NCBI GenBank assembly: GCA_038380795.1 | Contig: CM076266.1 | Coordinates: 38,462,425 to 38,526,424, forward strand | Length of the DNA: 64,000 bases | Direction: 5' to 3' | DNA from: Pyrocephalus nanus | Taxonomy: Eukaryota > Chordata > Aves > Passeriformes > Tyrannidae | Shown here: piece after piece, positions 27,101-40,600 of the stretch | Layout of the letters: the number at the start of each line of letters is the position of its first letter | Numbering within the stretch: position 1 is the stretch's first letter | Position numbers and translations under genes: made by a program | Notes under the pieces: generated by a model | The model's input: the letters and a program-made list of their open reading frames with translations, nothing else | What the model was told of the DNA's origin: nothing | Database searches by the model: none

Positions 27101-29757
27101 GACATCCCAGTGACTGGCTAGTCTTTAGCCTTCCACCCTTCCTCTGCTTTTGATCTGTTCTTATGAGCAATTCAGTGAAAAACTGGCAATTTTCTTCAGG
27201 GAGATAAATTTTGTAAACACCCAAAAATTCACTGCACAGCTTCCATTGTACTGCAGAGTGGAGGACACCAATATTTAGGAAAGGAAGAAAAGAATCTATC
27301 TTGAGATATGCCACCCCTAGACAACACTATAATCTGCATTCACTTGAGTGATATGCGTGGATCCCTGTTTTAGGTTGAAGATGACATGGGAAAATGTCCC
27401 TCCCTCTACATTTGCAACACCACCATTCATACCGCAACTCAGTTGCTCCTTTTCCTGGCAGTGTCAATGTCTACAGCATTGCACTAGCATTCCTGTCCTC
27501 TCCCCAGAGCTGTCCTTCCATCCATTGTAAATAATTCAAAAAATTCCTGCTGTAGACAGAAAGTACCATCACCTCTCTGCTCTTTAGTGCACGAAGAAAC
27601 AGCTCAAGGATGACAGACTGGCACAGCTCTGTCGCCCCCAGGTGTGGGCTGCTCCCAGGACTCCACGAACTGCAAGCAGAAAGTCATTTTTGTTCTGAGT
27701 AACTTATTCAGCCATTTCAGTGTATGAAAAGAGGCCTCTGCTATTTATTCATTTCAGCTGACTGCTTTTTTCTGTGCAAACATTGGCAAATAATCATTAG
27801 GATGTGTTTTTCTGAGAGTTTTTGCTTTTTTCTTTCTGTTGAAATCACATTCGTGTTGTTTTATGAATTTTTGCTTGGATATCTTTGACAGTAAATTGAA
27901 GAAAAAGCAACAGAAAATGAATGTAAGATAGACACTTTGGCTTTTTTATACATGAGAAATAGGGTAAAAGACAAAAAACCATAAATGTAATAGGTGGAAA
28001 GGAAATATCCCCACTCCTGTTTTTCTCGAGCTATTTAATGGAAAAGTTTAAAGAGTACCAGAATAGTTTTTATTCTCTCAGGCCCTATATATATTTTCCT
28101 AAGGAAAAAAAGCAAGAGCTCATAGAGGCTTACACATTTGGTCTTATTTTCTTTCTTCCTTTTTTTTTAGTAAGGAATTGCGAAGAAAGGATCCCCACTT
28201 TTTGTGTCTGGTCTCTGTATTGTGCTGTATTTAAGTCTCTGAGGAGACTTGGATGAAGATTTGCCCTACAGCTCTGCACCAGGACAAGAAATCATCCCAG
28301 TGCCAATGCGGCTTAGTGGACACCTCCTGGGGCTAAACAGTGGCCCCAAACCTGTAATTGGGAAAGATATAACTATACTGGGGCTTAGATGAAGGGGTCC
28401 CTGCTCAAATCAAGCTGGCTCAAGTGTTGTCAGTTTAGCTGAGAGGGACTGAAGCTGGGGCTGGCACAGCGTTGTATCCATGCAGTCAAGAGGTCAGTCA
28501 CACGGCATGGATGCCAAGGAGGAGGCAGCAATGGGTAACCTCATGCCCAGAGTACAAGGGACTGACCACAGGTTGTACCAGGCTGGTGGGTAGTGCTTCT
28601 TATGAGGTTTCCTTTAGGTCATGCTGTCTAAGGGTTCACAAGTATAACATGTGGAATCATGTCATTTATAGAAAGGTGCCGTTTCCAGATGTCTTTACAA
28701 ACAGACCAGCTTTCTATTCACTGGGCTCAAAACACTGAAGAGACAATTCTCAGGTATCCTATTTTGTTAGAAAAGCATCTTAGTCTGGATTTTGCATGCT
28801 CAGTCACAGGGAAATGACCCCCCCACTCCAGGTAAATCATTCTAATGGTCAGTTACTCTCTATGTAAACACTTCAATGTTTACATGATGAAAGGGAGCTT
28901 TTGTCATCAGCTTGTAGCCATTTCCTTCTATTTCCTACTTTACTTGTGTTTTCTGCTTCCTCATCTCATTTTACTCTCAGCTATTGTTTGTCTTCTTCCC
29001 CCTGAGCTTTGCTTCCTACCCAACTTATATTGTTTCTGTTTTCTCAGCCTTTTTGACCCTATATTCCTTCTCCTTCCCCATTTCCTCTTACAACATCCGC
29101 TGTATTCTGAATTTGTCTGCTCTGCAGAATTCCACTGTGTCCAAATACAGCCATGGTACAAAGCTGGCTGTGATTTAGTCACCATCAATCTATAGCTTAA
29201 CCATAATGAAACCCTGTCCTGAACAAAATTCCATCATATGAGAGGAATTTCCTGTATGTACTGGATGTGAAGGGCATTTCTCCCCTGGCAACTATCCCCC
29301 CAAAACCCATTCTTTGCAGAGCCAAAAATTGCATTTGCTTCAGTATAAGAGAATGCCAAGCAGGGCCTTTTGGGGAGGGAAGAAATAGTGCAAAATACTG
29401 ATAATAAAGATAGATCAAGCCATGACGTAGAACATAAGAACTATGCTCCATTCAATTCAGCTAGGGAGCTCAACTTGTTCAGCACTGTAGGTTATTTTCC
29501 ATTTGTAATTAGAGCAACAAAGAAACAGCCTTTCTCTGTTCTGCTCCATCAGCACAGCCCCAGCAAACATCCTCATTTTCAATAACTCTTCCCCTTTATC
29601 TCACTCTGCCTGATGCCTAATAAGCTGATTGCTATTTACTTTAGACCAACAGCTAATCTGTTAATGATTGATTTTAAATTTTTACAGCCATTTGTCTTTG
29701 GCAGGACTTGAGAGTGTGAGCAGCAGTCTTTCCTACCTGATGAATTGGCTTTTCTTT

Positions 29758-29776
29758 AAAAAAAAAAAAAAAAAAA
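29758..29776 (+). repeat. A19 homopolymer
   Basis: A simple A run with no recognised element attached. Confidence 0.88.
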
Positions 29777-30391
29777 GATTTAAGTCAAAAGTCTTCACTG
29801 TTATGTTTTGCTGACAAACAGCTGACACACACTGAGCAAAGCTCAGTAAAAGAGTAAATTTTTATCTGAAATTTCATCAGCCTTTGTAACCACCAGAAAA
29901 TAATATAAGTGGACATTTTGTTAATAGTTGTAGAGGGGTAAAGACCTACTTATGAAGTAAAACATAATTGTACTATAAATTCACTGGGCTTAAAATTCTT
30001 AATTAACAAAATTGATGCTTGTAATGATGGTTAGGTGGGGAATAAGAACTAATACTGCTACTGTGCTCCAAAATGATCTAAATTGTATACCATATGATGT
30101 ATGTATTACCATGATATATGCCTAAAAGTGAATTTCATTTCCCATTAAAGGACTGCCAAATAGACAGTAGTTATTTTAATTGCTACAACACAGCAGTGTG
30201 GTGCAATTTAATCGTTTATTCTAAAAATGGAAAAGTGAATAATAACATCTTAGCCTGTATATCTGAAAAGAATAGGAAAAATTCTATACCAGGAAGCTAT
30301 GCATATTTATAAATGCTGTTTCTTCAATGAGCCATTTAGGGATAGGCCCTGCAAGGAAATAAATCATGGTTAGAATGCCCATACTGTGTCT

Positions 30392-30560
30392 CGCCCATAG
30401 ATCTCAAAGCTCTTTATAAAGCTATGCAAGTTGTGCGATTATCATTTTACAAAGGAGAGAAGCTAAATATCAAAAAGTGATTTCCCTAACATCCAGAATG
30501 ATCCAGATCCAGAGTTTGTTTTAAGACTCACAATGAAAAGGTAATCCCCATTCAGGAAGC
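30392..30560 (+). mobile_element. MIR-like ancient SINE remnant
   Basis: ATAGATCTCAAAGCTCTTTA, then ATTATCATTTTACAAAGGAG, AGTGATTTCCCTAAC and a diverged 3' portion follow the layout of amniote MIR/CORE-SINE elements ('tctcaaagcgctttacaaa', 'cattttacagatggggaaa', 'gtgacttgcccaa'). It is highly decayed. Confidence 0.5.
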
Positions 30561-33500
30561 TAGTGAAACCACTTTGTGCTAAACTATCAGCAAGTTCTAA
30601 TAATAAATGCCTTTTAATCAACGACTGATTTATAAGTTGATCTTCAAAGCTGTATTTGTGCACACGTATGCATCCAAGATTGAGGTATATAATGACAGAT
30701 AATCTGACAGAAACAGGGAGGCAACCTAACAGGTTGCCGGCTCTGTCCCCTCAATGACAATGAAATAGCAGCAGAGAAGGTTGTTTAATCCTCATCAGTC
30801 CCACACCACACGTATGGTACCACAGATAGTCTCTGGCAAGCTTGAGGTAAGGAAGCCTAAAAAGAAGGCTTCTCCTCCCAAGAAATCCCCAAAAAGCAGG
30901 CTAGTGTACATGAAAGTTGTGAGCCACTATTTCCATATATATTTTTTGCATAATTTGGCCAGAACTGATAAGTTGTAACAAAACATAAACCATGTGTGTA
31001 CAGACAAACCTCTCCTATCTTTCACAAAAATTTTGAACCTGTGGCTAGCTTAAAATGCAAAGTGGCCCTTTCTCAAAGAAAACGAACACGAGCATAACCA
31101 ATACAATTTGGCAACACCAGCACAGGACAGCAACCATCGCCACAAGGGTTTCACATTCCATGGACTGGATGCACAATTGCAAAGCACTGAAAAGGAAACA
31201 CTGAACCGTTTGAAGGATGGAAGCTCCAATCTCATTAATATTTTAGATGCCACAAGACAAGGAAGCTCCACCTGCCGTCAGCAATATCATAGGGAGAATC
31301 AAGGTGACTTGGGAACAGGACTCATGGGCCTCCACAATGGTCTATTGACCTTCTGGTGAAGCAGATACCGTGTGACAGAGATTGCCTATCTCAGCAGGCA
31401 AGATGGAAACAGGAGAAAGTGTTAAATATAACCAGGTAGACAGTGATGAATTGACATGCTGAAAAATCGAACGCTTCAGTAATCAGCCTAAGGATCTGAT
31501 ATCAACAACATTTTTCAGTTTTGTCTGAATTCATTGAAAGGTGCAGTTTAGCAAGCTCACTTCTCGTTGGTAAGACCTTTCATCTTTATGCAGGTTTTCT
31601 GATTGGATTCTGAGACGTCATCGCTGGGCTCTGTGTCATTGCTGTTCCTTGCATAGAAAACAGAGAAACATGAGAGCAAAGTGGCCTGAACAAACCCAGA
31701 ATTGGAGAAATTACTTGGTTTGCAACATTCATTAAAAAGCGGTACCTTACTCCACTTACAGTGAAAATTTAGGGCCAGATTCAGTCCCAACATTCACATG
31801 TATGGTTGTGCAAGGCCCCCAAGTGATTTCCAAAACATAACTGTGGTCCCCATCTGACATCAAGGAAACATCAGCCTGAGAAATGAGGTATCTATCTGAG
31901 CCTTTTTTGCAAGCTGGGGATGACATTTAATTAAGGCATGCTCCACAGCAGCCCCCAAAAAGAGGATCTTTGAAGGCTGTGGGTGGCCTGGAGGAGCTGG
32001 TCTCCATAAATGTAGTTTTGTGGGTTATTTGCCCAGTTTGAGAGGAGGTGAGCCCTTTCAGGAGTTTGGAGGTGAATTCCACCTCCCCAGCTCAGAGCTC
32101 TTCCTCTGGATTAAGGCTGTTTACTAAAAATTTGAAACAAATACTGCAGGTATATTTAGCACTGAAGCTTTCATAACTATAATTCTAATTACAGAAGTCT
32201 AATGAATGTTTTTATGGCTTCATTAAATCTTGGGATATTTACATTATCCGAAGAAATAATTTCCATCCATTAAGGGTGCATAAATCCTGAAGCAGAACTT
32301 TAGATATTGCTACAGGTATGCTTATTTCATTGCAAAACATATAGAGAATTTAAAGAAATCCATTAATAGGATTATATACCTTTCTTCTAAAATATATTTT
32401 GAACATAATATTTTATTACAGTGGTCTGACTGCTAGCAAAGCAGTACAGGAGAGGACATTCTAAAGTAATTACTCAGATGGTCAAATGGACAAAAATTAT
32501 TCATCTAATGTTTGAAAGATCTTTCATTAGGGAAAAGTTTAGTGTAGTTTTCATCTGCATAAAGAAGTCATGTTCCTTTCATCTCAGAATTAAATACTAA
32601 GGGTACAAATGTCAAAATCTGTAAGTTAAAAAAAAAAAAATAGATAACTGAGTTTCACCCCATCCATCTTCATATGCATCTCATGCAGCTTTATCCTAGA
32701 GTGTGTGAGAAGGTGTTCCCAGTCCCTGAGAGCCCTTCTCTCCAGACACCTGTGCAAAAATGGGTCTTACCACCTGAGGAAAAAAAACAAACCACCACTT
32801 CTGAGGCACAGGTATATTTCTTGCGTTCATTCTTTAGTGCCCAATTATGTCCCTTTTCCCTTCCTTACTTCTGAGGAAAAATGAGCCTCATATCCTTTCC
32901 TGAACTGACTCTCTCAGATCCATGAAGACCCTGATTGCCACTAAAATCAAGAAAGAGCTTTTTCTTTCCCTTTTCCCTTCATTTCTGCATCTATTTCCTA
33001 TTTGGACTTTGCATTCCTCCATATATATCAGGAGTATGGCCACTCTTTTATTCTTTAACAACTTGAGAGACAGGGCTCTAATTTGCAGCATGATTTTGAC
33101 CACAATAGTAATTGGCACTGTCTAGGTTTCTCAAGCAGGAGAGATAGTATAATTATTCTTCTTCTGGCCTTTCAGCTTCTGTATGGGCTGCATCAGATCC
33201 ATGTCAGGTTTTACATTTTTGCATAATTTCCCATTAATATTGCAAAGAAAAGCAGTATGCTTCCCAAATTGGCTGAAGTGTGCAGTACATCTAGGAGCAA
33301 CCTCAGCAGGAGACAGGTAGTGGCTGTCCCCAGTGTATCCTACAGCTACTGATGAGGGCAGATTCAGCCCTAGTCAGACACTAAGTGGTGCTACTGGAAG
33401 TATGCCAAGCATCTCTGCATGGAACATTTTCAGAAAAAGAGGAATTTGCTGTAAAGTTATATATGCGTGTGCGTGCATGTGTACGTGTGTGCTTATTTAC

Positions 33501-34572
33501 AGGTCTCTTACTGAGAATAAACTCTGCAGACTATGGCAGAAGGCTAAGGCCATGGCAGATCGATGTGGAAAGCAAATAGGTACTGAGGATGCCACAACCC
33601 AGAGGGTTTGCTAGTGTATATGCACCCAGATGTGCAGAGCCAGTGGTTTGCAAGTGCTGGTATTCTTTGAGCAGTAATAGCTGAGGGCTGTGCTAAGCAA
33701 TACAGACTGTGCACTATACTGAGATAAAATCATTGAGCTTATGCTGAGATTCAGCTGGAAGAAGGCTGAATGACTCTTACAGGGCTCATCAGTGGCAGTG
33801 TTTCAGTTTGTAGCAGAGGCCTGCAGAAGTAGAAGCAAAAATCTGTCCCCATTAACTTCAGATTGGGTCACGCTGCAAAACTGTCTTGGAGCACTGAACT
33901 AATTTTGGAGGAAAAAGAACCAGAAGATAAGCTCCAGGAACATACCTGATACACTTGCTGTATCAGGTGTCCATTCCTCAGGGTCAGGCTAGAGTTCATC
34001 TCAAGTAAAACCCTGAAGAACATAAAGCGTGTGGTTAGCACTGACTACTTTATCCTGCACGTCCACTACTGTTGGGTGACACTGCTTGTTCAGGTACACA
34101 TAGCACAGATAACTATCAACAGCTAAAAAAAAAATTAAGCATTTATATGCCTGGGGAGGAAATAGAAATGTAGAACTGTGTCTTCCTGCTGCCTGCACCC
34201 TTCATCTTTCTTTATAGAAAGAGGTACCATTTGTTGTGCCTCACCCCAGCCCCACTGAACATAACAATAGTGACTCCTTGGACTTCAGTCAGCTTGGGTG
34301 ACATATTTAGTTCGTTTCCCTATACACCAGGAACTGGTGAAAGTGCCTCAGAACAAGATATGCAAGAGACTCAAAACAATCATATGGTTTTTAAAGTAGA
34401 AAATACTGTAGGCAGGTTTTTTTTTTCTTTTTGATACAGCAATTTCACAATGCACATGTTTACAAACTAAGGAGTGAAGAGGAAGGTTGGCTAAAAATGA
34501 GGCTAAATTTTGTGGAAGGATAGTTCTTGACCAGAAAAAGTCTTTAGAGTTACCAAGATGGGTGAATTCATG

Positions 34573-34594
34573 GTGTGTATATATATATACACAC
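34573..34594. repeat. Perfect 22-bp GT/TA/AC palindrome
   Basis: GTGTGTATATA/TATATACACAC is a perfect self-complementary microsatellite with a TATA centre. Confidence 0.92.
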
Positions 34595-37299
34595 ACGGGG
34601 TGTGCTAGGGATGTTTGTATTAGTAATAAAGAAGTTCATAGTTTATCTCATCTAGAATCAGGTCTCATGGTTTCTCCTTAAATGCAACAAGGACATCACC
34701 CCAGTATTTGGGATCCCTGAACATCAGCATAATCATCAGCTGTCAGCTGAGATGGGCTTCTTAAGCATCTGTGTGGAGTTAGATTGCAAAGCAGTCACAG
34801 AGAGGTGTTGTGAAGAGCATTTTCAAAGATGTATTCCCATTTTGGAAGACCACTCAATTCTCCTGTATTCACAGTACTTCTTCAGGAAATGTCCCCTTTA
34901 CTTCTGCCCTCTGCAAACTGTGTTGAGTGCCAGCTGCAGCCCCAAATAAGTCACCCAATAGCCTGATTTCCTGCTGCATCTGTACCTTGCTGTCTGAGCA
35001 GGGGTGCCCATTGTGACTACTTTGCACTAGATACCATCTACCAGTTGACTTTCTGTGGCAGAGAGAAGCTGGTTGAATAATTGCTTACCATCTTTTCTGG
35101 TTTGTTATTTCTTGAAATGAACCATTAGCATGCTGAATATTTGCTATAATTTCTGTTTCTCAAAATCTTCACACCTGTAACCAAAAATTGTCAGGCCTTC
35201 AAGGAGAGGGAAGGAGGAATGAGGAGACTGGAGTAGTTCACCTTTGAAATCAGCTAGTAATATCCTGGGAAACTTTTGCCTCATGCACCAGGAAATCACA
35301 CAACTTATCTTCTTAAACATGATTAAAGTAGTTGTATGTGTGCTATAAATAAAGTGATATCTTCCAATAAAATGGTAAACTTCATGAAATTTGTAATTTC
35401 AGGATTATAAACAGTAAAAGCTATTTTGGATTTAAGCTATTAAACACCAGTGATGATCTCTGGACCTTTCTCAGTTTTCTTAATTTTTATTTTTTTTTTC
35501 AGTTTTCTAAGTAGCATGTATTTCACCTCTGAAGATAAAATTAGGTCAGACCTTGCTTTCTGTGAAAGCAAAATTATGCAGAAGATGGAAATGCTATTAG
35601 TATTCTTAATATGTACCTTTTCCAGACTGTCAGGAGTCAAGGAATTTAAACATTTCAGAAAATGGTACATCAGTGGGCCTGAAAAGCCAATATATTGCAT
35701 TTTTAGGAAGCCTTTTACCAAATGATCTAGTCGTCAGTGTATCATGTATTCATTTAAATTGTAATCACAATAAAAGACTTGCTCTCCTTTTCAATTAAAT
35801 GTATTCAGAGTATTATGAGTTTCTTCTGAGACAGCTCAGAATTTTAATTGTATATTTAAATTTTTATATTTTCTTTTTTTCAGTCATCTCCTAGAACCTT
35901 CAGGATCACCTTTATTTATTAAAATAATCAAATAACCAACAGGTTTTGTACCTCTAAAAAACAAAGCTACCTGTAAATGATAAAAATTATCTGGCCCACT
36001 CTAAGTGCTTTAACAGGAAAAGTGCTCTACTTAGCAACTGCTGTTCCAGTGAAACTCTCCGTAATTGTGCCCACGTTTCTTTCTGCACAAACAGCACTCA
36101 CTGTATCTGTGGCACCTGCCCTTTTCCATTTTCTCCTCATGATCCCATCACATGCACAGTGTTTATTCTGGCATTTTTCTACCAGTCATCTGTGTCATTC
36201 CTTCTTCTGGAGAAGAAACAACTCTGAGATTTATAATGCAAAGCCAGCTCAGGAATCTCCTTTGAAATGTCTGCTTTATCAGGTTCAGAAGGGAAATTCC
36301 CAACACAAAGTGTGGCTTAGACATCTGACTTCTTTCACCTGCACGTCCAGGAGTTCTGCTGTTTGAATGGGATCAGGTAGAACCAGCTGGGTGGAGCAGA
36401 TAGATAATCATGGCCCTGAGACCACGTTTTTATACCTTCATTCTGCTTCTTTTTTATAAAAAGTTTTGGACTCTGCCTCTCTTGCTCTTGCATTTGCAAT
36501 CTGATTTTTTGTCATCTTAACTTTTCCTCTGCCCTAGCAATTCTAAAGCTTGAGTAGCTGAAGGTGAGAGCGGTGATTCAGGATGCTGCAAATGCCAGAA
36601 AATTTGGATGGTAAACATGCCCTAACACTCTCTTCTTACATGAAGGCCTTCCTGTCTTCTTCTCTTGCATAGACTCCACAGATATGACACAGGGAATACA
36701 CAGTCTTATTTATCTCCAGCCCGCTGAACCACCACTCTTGGGTTTGAGCCTTATTAGAAAAGGCTGTGTTATGGTCCCAGTTGCTCGGTAGTCACAGGTT
36801 TACTCAATTAAACTCATTACATCCCAACTTTCTGTTTTGTTCAAGTGAAAGTTTACAGCTGTCAGAGAGGAATTTTCTGAAAAGGATTTAATAGAATAAT
36901 TAGGCATTATTATGTTTTGGGTCTTCATGTCCTCTCCCCATCCTGCTCTGTAGGAGGGAGAGCTTTGGTTTTTTGCATAGGAAGTCGATCTATGTCTGGA
37001 ATGACTCTCCTCAAGTTTGAGCCTTGCTATCCTCAATGACAGTGACAAAATTTTAGTGTGACAGTCCTCTGTATGAAGAAAGATATATGCATATATAATG
37101 TATAAAACTGCACTTGTCCATAGTTTTTTATATGAACCCATGTATACATGTACATACATAGAAATCACCCAGACTTCGGAACTGCACTAACTGAAGACAT
37201 TCTTTAATTGATATGAAGGAGAAGAACATTGTGAAAACATGGTCCATGTTCCTGTAGCACCCAAAATAGTCAATATGACTTAAGTGGGACAATTTTGGC

Positions 37300-37600
37300 T
37301 TTTCCACTAGGAATCACAACAACCCTGGTCTCAGTGGATATGCACAAGACACTGTCATTATCACCGGATCATTGACATGATAGACCAAAACAGCTCCAGT
37401 CTATCGTGTCAATGTGCACTTTGGGAGTCCTTAATCCATGGATCATTGGCATACGATGCTGTAAAATCTCTGTAGGAGACGTTACGGTGTAGCAAGTCAA
37501 TGCACACTGAGGGACTCCTCCATTTGTGAATCATTTACAGTGCATCATGCCAATTTATACTCATGGAGCCTTTAATCTGCAGGTTGGTGCATTTAGCATA
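37300..37600. repeat. Degenerate ~87-bp tandem repeat
   Basis: Three word sets recur in order. GGATCATTG lies at 37366 and 37440, with TGAATCATT at 37527. GTCAATGTGCAC/GTCAATGCACAC lies at 37408 and 37496, with GCCAATTTATAC at 37549. GGGAGTCCT/GGGACTCCT lies at 37423 and 37510, with TGGAGCCTT at 37563. Spacings are about 74-88 bp for most units and about 53 bp for the last. The copies are heavily diverged. Confidence 0.6.
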
Positions 37601-38236
37601 GCCCTGTATACTGGAAATACTTGTAGGCTAGCTGTTGTACTGTAAAGATAAAGTTCACTTATATACATTATAAGTTTGCTCAAAAAGAAGCTCCTGAAGG
37701 CATATGAATTCCAGTGGCACAATGATGTAACATACCATGAAAATTTGTAGCTTGCTGGGGTTCTAGGGAATCTTTCAAAATCTCATTGTAAGAACAAAGG
37801 CCAAAAAATGCTGCTGCTGAAACCTTTGTGGTTTTGACCCTCCTGTAAGTTTTAAAAAAATGCTTGAACCAGTCTTTTTAGCACACTGCTTACAAAATAA
37901 ATTAATCCCAAGGGCCTTCTGTGCTAAAGGATCATTGATCATTTTCATAAGAACACAGAAAGTATCCTTTTCTGCAAATAATGAATGAGCTGCTGATCCA
38001 AAAATCAGACTATTGAGGCAGCTAAATATTTACCAGAGTGATGAATTTTTTTAAATGGTCTTCAGTTCCGCAGTGAATATTTGACAACCTGCAGATGCAT
38101 ACCTACCTAGTGACATCTCTCCATCAAGCCTAGAAGTTATGACTGGCTCCTGCAGGCTTGTGACCCCAAGTGGGTCCAGTTACTGAAAGCAGAGCAAAGG
38201 AAACCTTCCTTTTAAGTATCCATACCCCAAGCCTTC

Positions 38237-38318
38237 ATCCTGGTATAAATCACTGTCATTCCATTGACTTCAGTAGGTTTGTGCCAATTAACACCGGCTG
38301 ACAGCCTAGCCCCATATT
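38237..38318. mobile_element. Old palindromic MITE-like repeat
   Basis: CCTGGTATAAATCACTGTCA, then TTGACTTCAGTAGG and TGCCAATTAACACCGGCTG, has the imperfect hairpin layout of an old amniote repeat with 'gtgtaaatca ... ccattgacttcaatgg ... tttacaccagctg'. It is related in style to the element at 56731. Confidence 0.45.
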
Positions 38319-39069
38319 CAGTAAAAGCTAGTTTCCAAGGCTAATGGGGTTGATTCAAACCTTTTGCTTACCAGGCAGCTTTGCCACAGGGAATTTTTAA
38401 ATTTTTCTCTCCCCAAAATGGACGTAAAATTTACCAAAGGCCAGCTCTGACTGCCTTGCTATTATGATCCTGTGGTTTATTCTTTGAGGACAAAGTAGGT
38501 CTGCAAGGCCCTTTGCCAACATCCCCTCAACACTGTGTACCACTTGGTTACTGCCTCTCTTCCAGCTGCATGCACAGTTTGCATCATGCTCTGCCGCTCC
38601 ACAGCAAAAGGGCACAGTAGGCATGCCAACCATGAACATGCCACCTCATTTAGAGAATCTACTGAATTGTGAAGCCTTTCTCTTCTGTTTGACCACAACA
38701 AAATGCCCCAGATGTTCAAGCTGGGATTAATGGGTGCCCTGGGCAGCTTTCCCTGCAAACTCGGCAGGACTGCTGCTGCAGACTTGCTGCAGGCAGGGCC
38801 GTGGCATGACTGTCCAGGGCACTTGCCACTCATCATCAGCCAGCCCACGACACTCTGTGTGTGCAGGCAGCACGGTGTACATGGGCCAGCGCTGGAGCAC
38901 AGGCAGCAGTGCACAGGCAGCTGAAGCTGCCTGTTCCCTGACTTGGAAACAAAAGCTCTTGACAGGGGCAAGAGTGCAAGCACAGTCGGAGCTGGGGAGC
39001 CAGTGAAGCAGTAATCCAGGGAGTCAGTAGATCAGCTGTGGGGATGGGGGGAGAGTGGGGAGCAGAGGG

Positions 39070-39720
39070 CGGTGGCAAGGAGGGGGGAGAGCTGGCAGGT
39101 CTATTTGAATATCAGGCTCTGCCACACTCGAGGCTCCACTGACAACTTCATTACCTACACATATAAAAATGACTGCAGGGTAATGCAAATGGCTTTTGCG
39201 TTATACACTCGCCTGCGTTCTGCATGCTGGCTGCAGGCTGAAAAGACCTGGCGATGGAGCCTGGAGGCAGACGAGCTTTTGTCCAATTTAATAGGATATC
39301 TCTTCAAGGCATAATCCTCCCCTCCCACTCCCCATGCATTATGGAGTCCGGTGACCTGGCTTTTCAGGCATGGGTAGAAAAGGGAGGCTGTGTCCATCCT
39401 GACCTCATCTGTCAATCACAGAAGAAAGAGCAGGGGGAGAAGGAGGGAGGGATGCCTATCTATCTATAAGAAATTTCTAATGAATGTTAAGCAAATTTCT
39501 TACAGCCTGACACGGTGATCTAATTAATATTATAGAAATGTCGACGGAATATCATTCTGCAGATAGGATTTATCACCTTGAACTGCTGTATAACTGATGG
39601 TGAAGGAATAGGCACCCCCGTCCCCCCTGATGCTGATTAAATTAGACATAAGCATCAATATGTTACTTATTGGAGACTAGAATTTCATGCTATTACTCTT
39701 CAGTTAATCAGAGAACTGTA
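39070..39720. promoter_or_regulatory. Candidate conserved non-coding enhancer
   Basis: This non-repetitive block has several recognisable factor-site words: the octamer ATGCAAAT (near 39184), an exact TALE site (39409-39418), TCTAATTAATATTA (near 39520) and GCTGATTAAATTAG (near 39630). It has no TE signature and no convincing coding frame. Conservation could not be tested here; the call rests on texture and motif content. Confidence 0.3.
39409..39418 (-). promoter_or_regulatory. Exact PBX-PREP/MEIS composite site
   Basis: CTGTCAATCA on plus is TGATTGACAG on minus. It lies inside the candidate enhancer at 39070-39720, about 225 bp right of an octamer ATGCAAAT at 39184. Confidence 0.45.
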
Positions 39721-40505
39721 TCTTTTTTTAAAAGATATCAGACTCACAGTTCTGCTTGTCTGATAAAAGAGATGAACAGTTTGACTATACAACACTCACT
39801 GTATGGGGGAAAAATTCAAAAAGAATTCCTATCTAAAGCAAGCTGAAAGATCTTGCAATGACTTTGGGAAAGCTCATCTTGAATCCACCCAAAATTTGGA
39901 ATGGCATTGATTCAGATGAAAGGAGCAGGAATATAATATTATTGCCCTTTATTTAGCAGGAAGAGACTGTTGAGGAGGACGTCTGCCATTCGTTTGCCCA
40001 AGGTGTTTGGAGACAAGTCTTTTCCTGCTATACAAGATGCACACAAGCCTTATTTCCTGGAGCAAGGGCACCTGAGAGTGCCTGAGAGCACTGGGCTGCA
40101 GCAGAGTTCTGTTGCCTCTTGCCTGAACTAGTCACAACCCACTGAGCTCTGGCATTTACCTACCTACCAAAACCTCAAAATACAGAGTGAGTGAACCTTA
40201 AGGTCTTCTTGTGAGGAGTTTTATCCTAATTATTTTTTGTTAGGGTACTCGTGTAAGCAGCAAACTCCCCTTTCCACAGTAGTACATAACACTTGAAGTT
40301 GGTGGGGTTTTTTCCTAGACTTCCCTTTGTTCAGCCTTTATCATCCTTCCTCTAAGGATGTGTGCAGAAAACTCTTCCTCTTGGAGCAACTTCGTTCAGT
40401 GCTGAATGATCAGGGCACCTTGGCACCGGAACATCACCATTAATGAGACCAGTGGTTGAAATAACTGACTTTTGCTTTATGTGTTTAGTGGCCAGGAATC
40501 ATTCT

Positions 40506-40522
40506 AAAAAAAAAAAAAAAAA
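40506..40522 (+). repeat. A17 homopolymer
   Basis: A simple A run about 80 bp left of the ancient CR1 fragment. Confidence 0.88.
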
Positions 40523-40600
40523 GTGGACAGGGGGACGATGTTGGCTCTCATGTTTTGCAATTATGTGGCTATGGAAGAAGGTAGAGCTGTTCAAGAATGT

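Larger units (their letters stand above)
24181..39069. other. Gene-free DNA
   Basis: No exon recognised. GC-richer patches at 24.2-25.4 kb and 38.7-39.0 kb give long overlapping frames on both strands, which is compositional. One-mismatch TALE sites lie at 25341-25350 and 26163-26172. The MIR-like remnant, degenerate tandem repeat and MITE-like element are listed separately. An AT-rich stretch at 32.1-32.6 kb could be a further conserved element. Confidence 0.5.

Noticed and set aside
35977..36366. 129-codon plus-strand open frame
   Set aside because: A hydrophobic, random-looking peptide without a family signature in AT-rich gene-free DNA.
38477..38983. 168-codon minus-strand open frame
   Set aside because: It lies in a GC-richer patch where both strands have overlapping long frames. 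The Cys/Leu-rich peptide has no recognisable domain.
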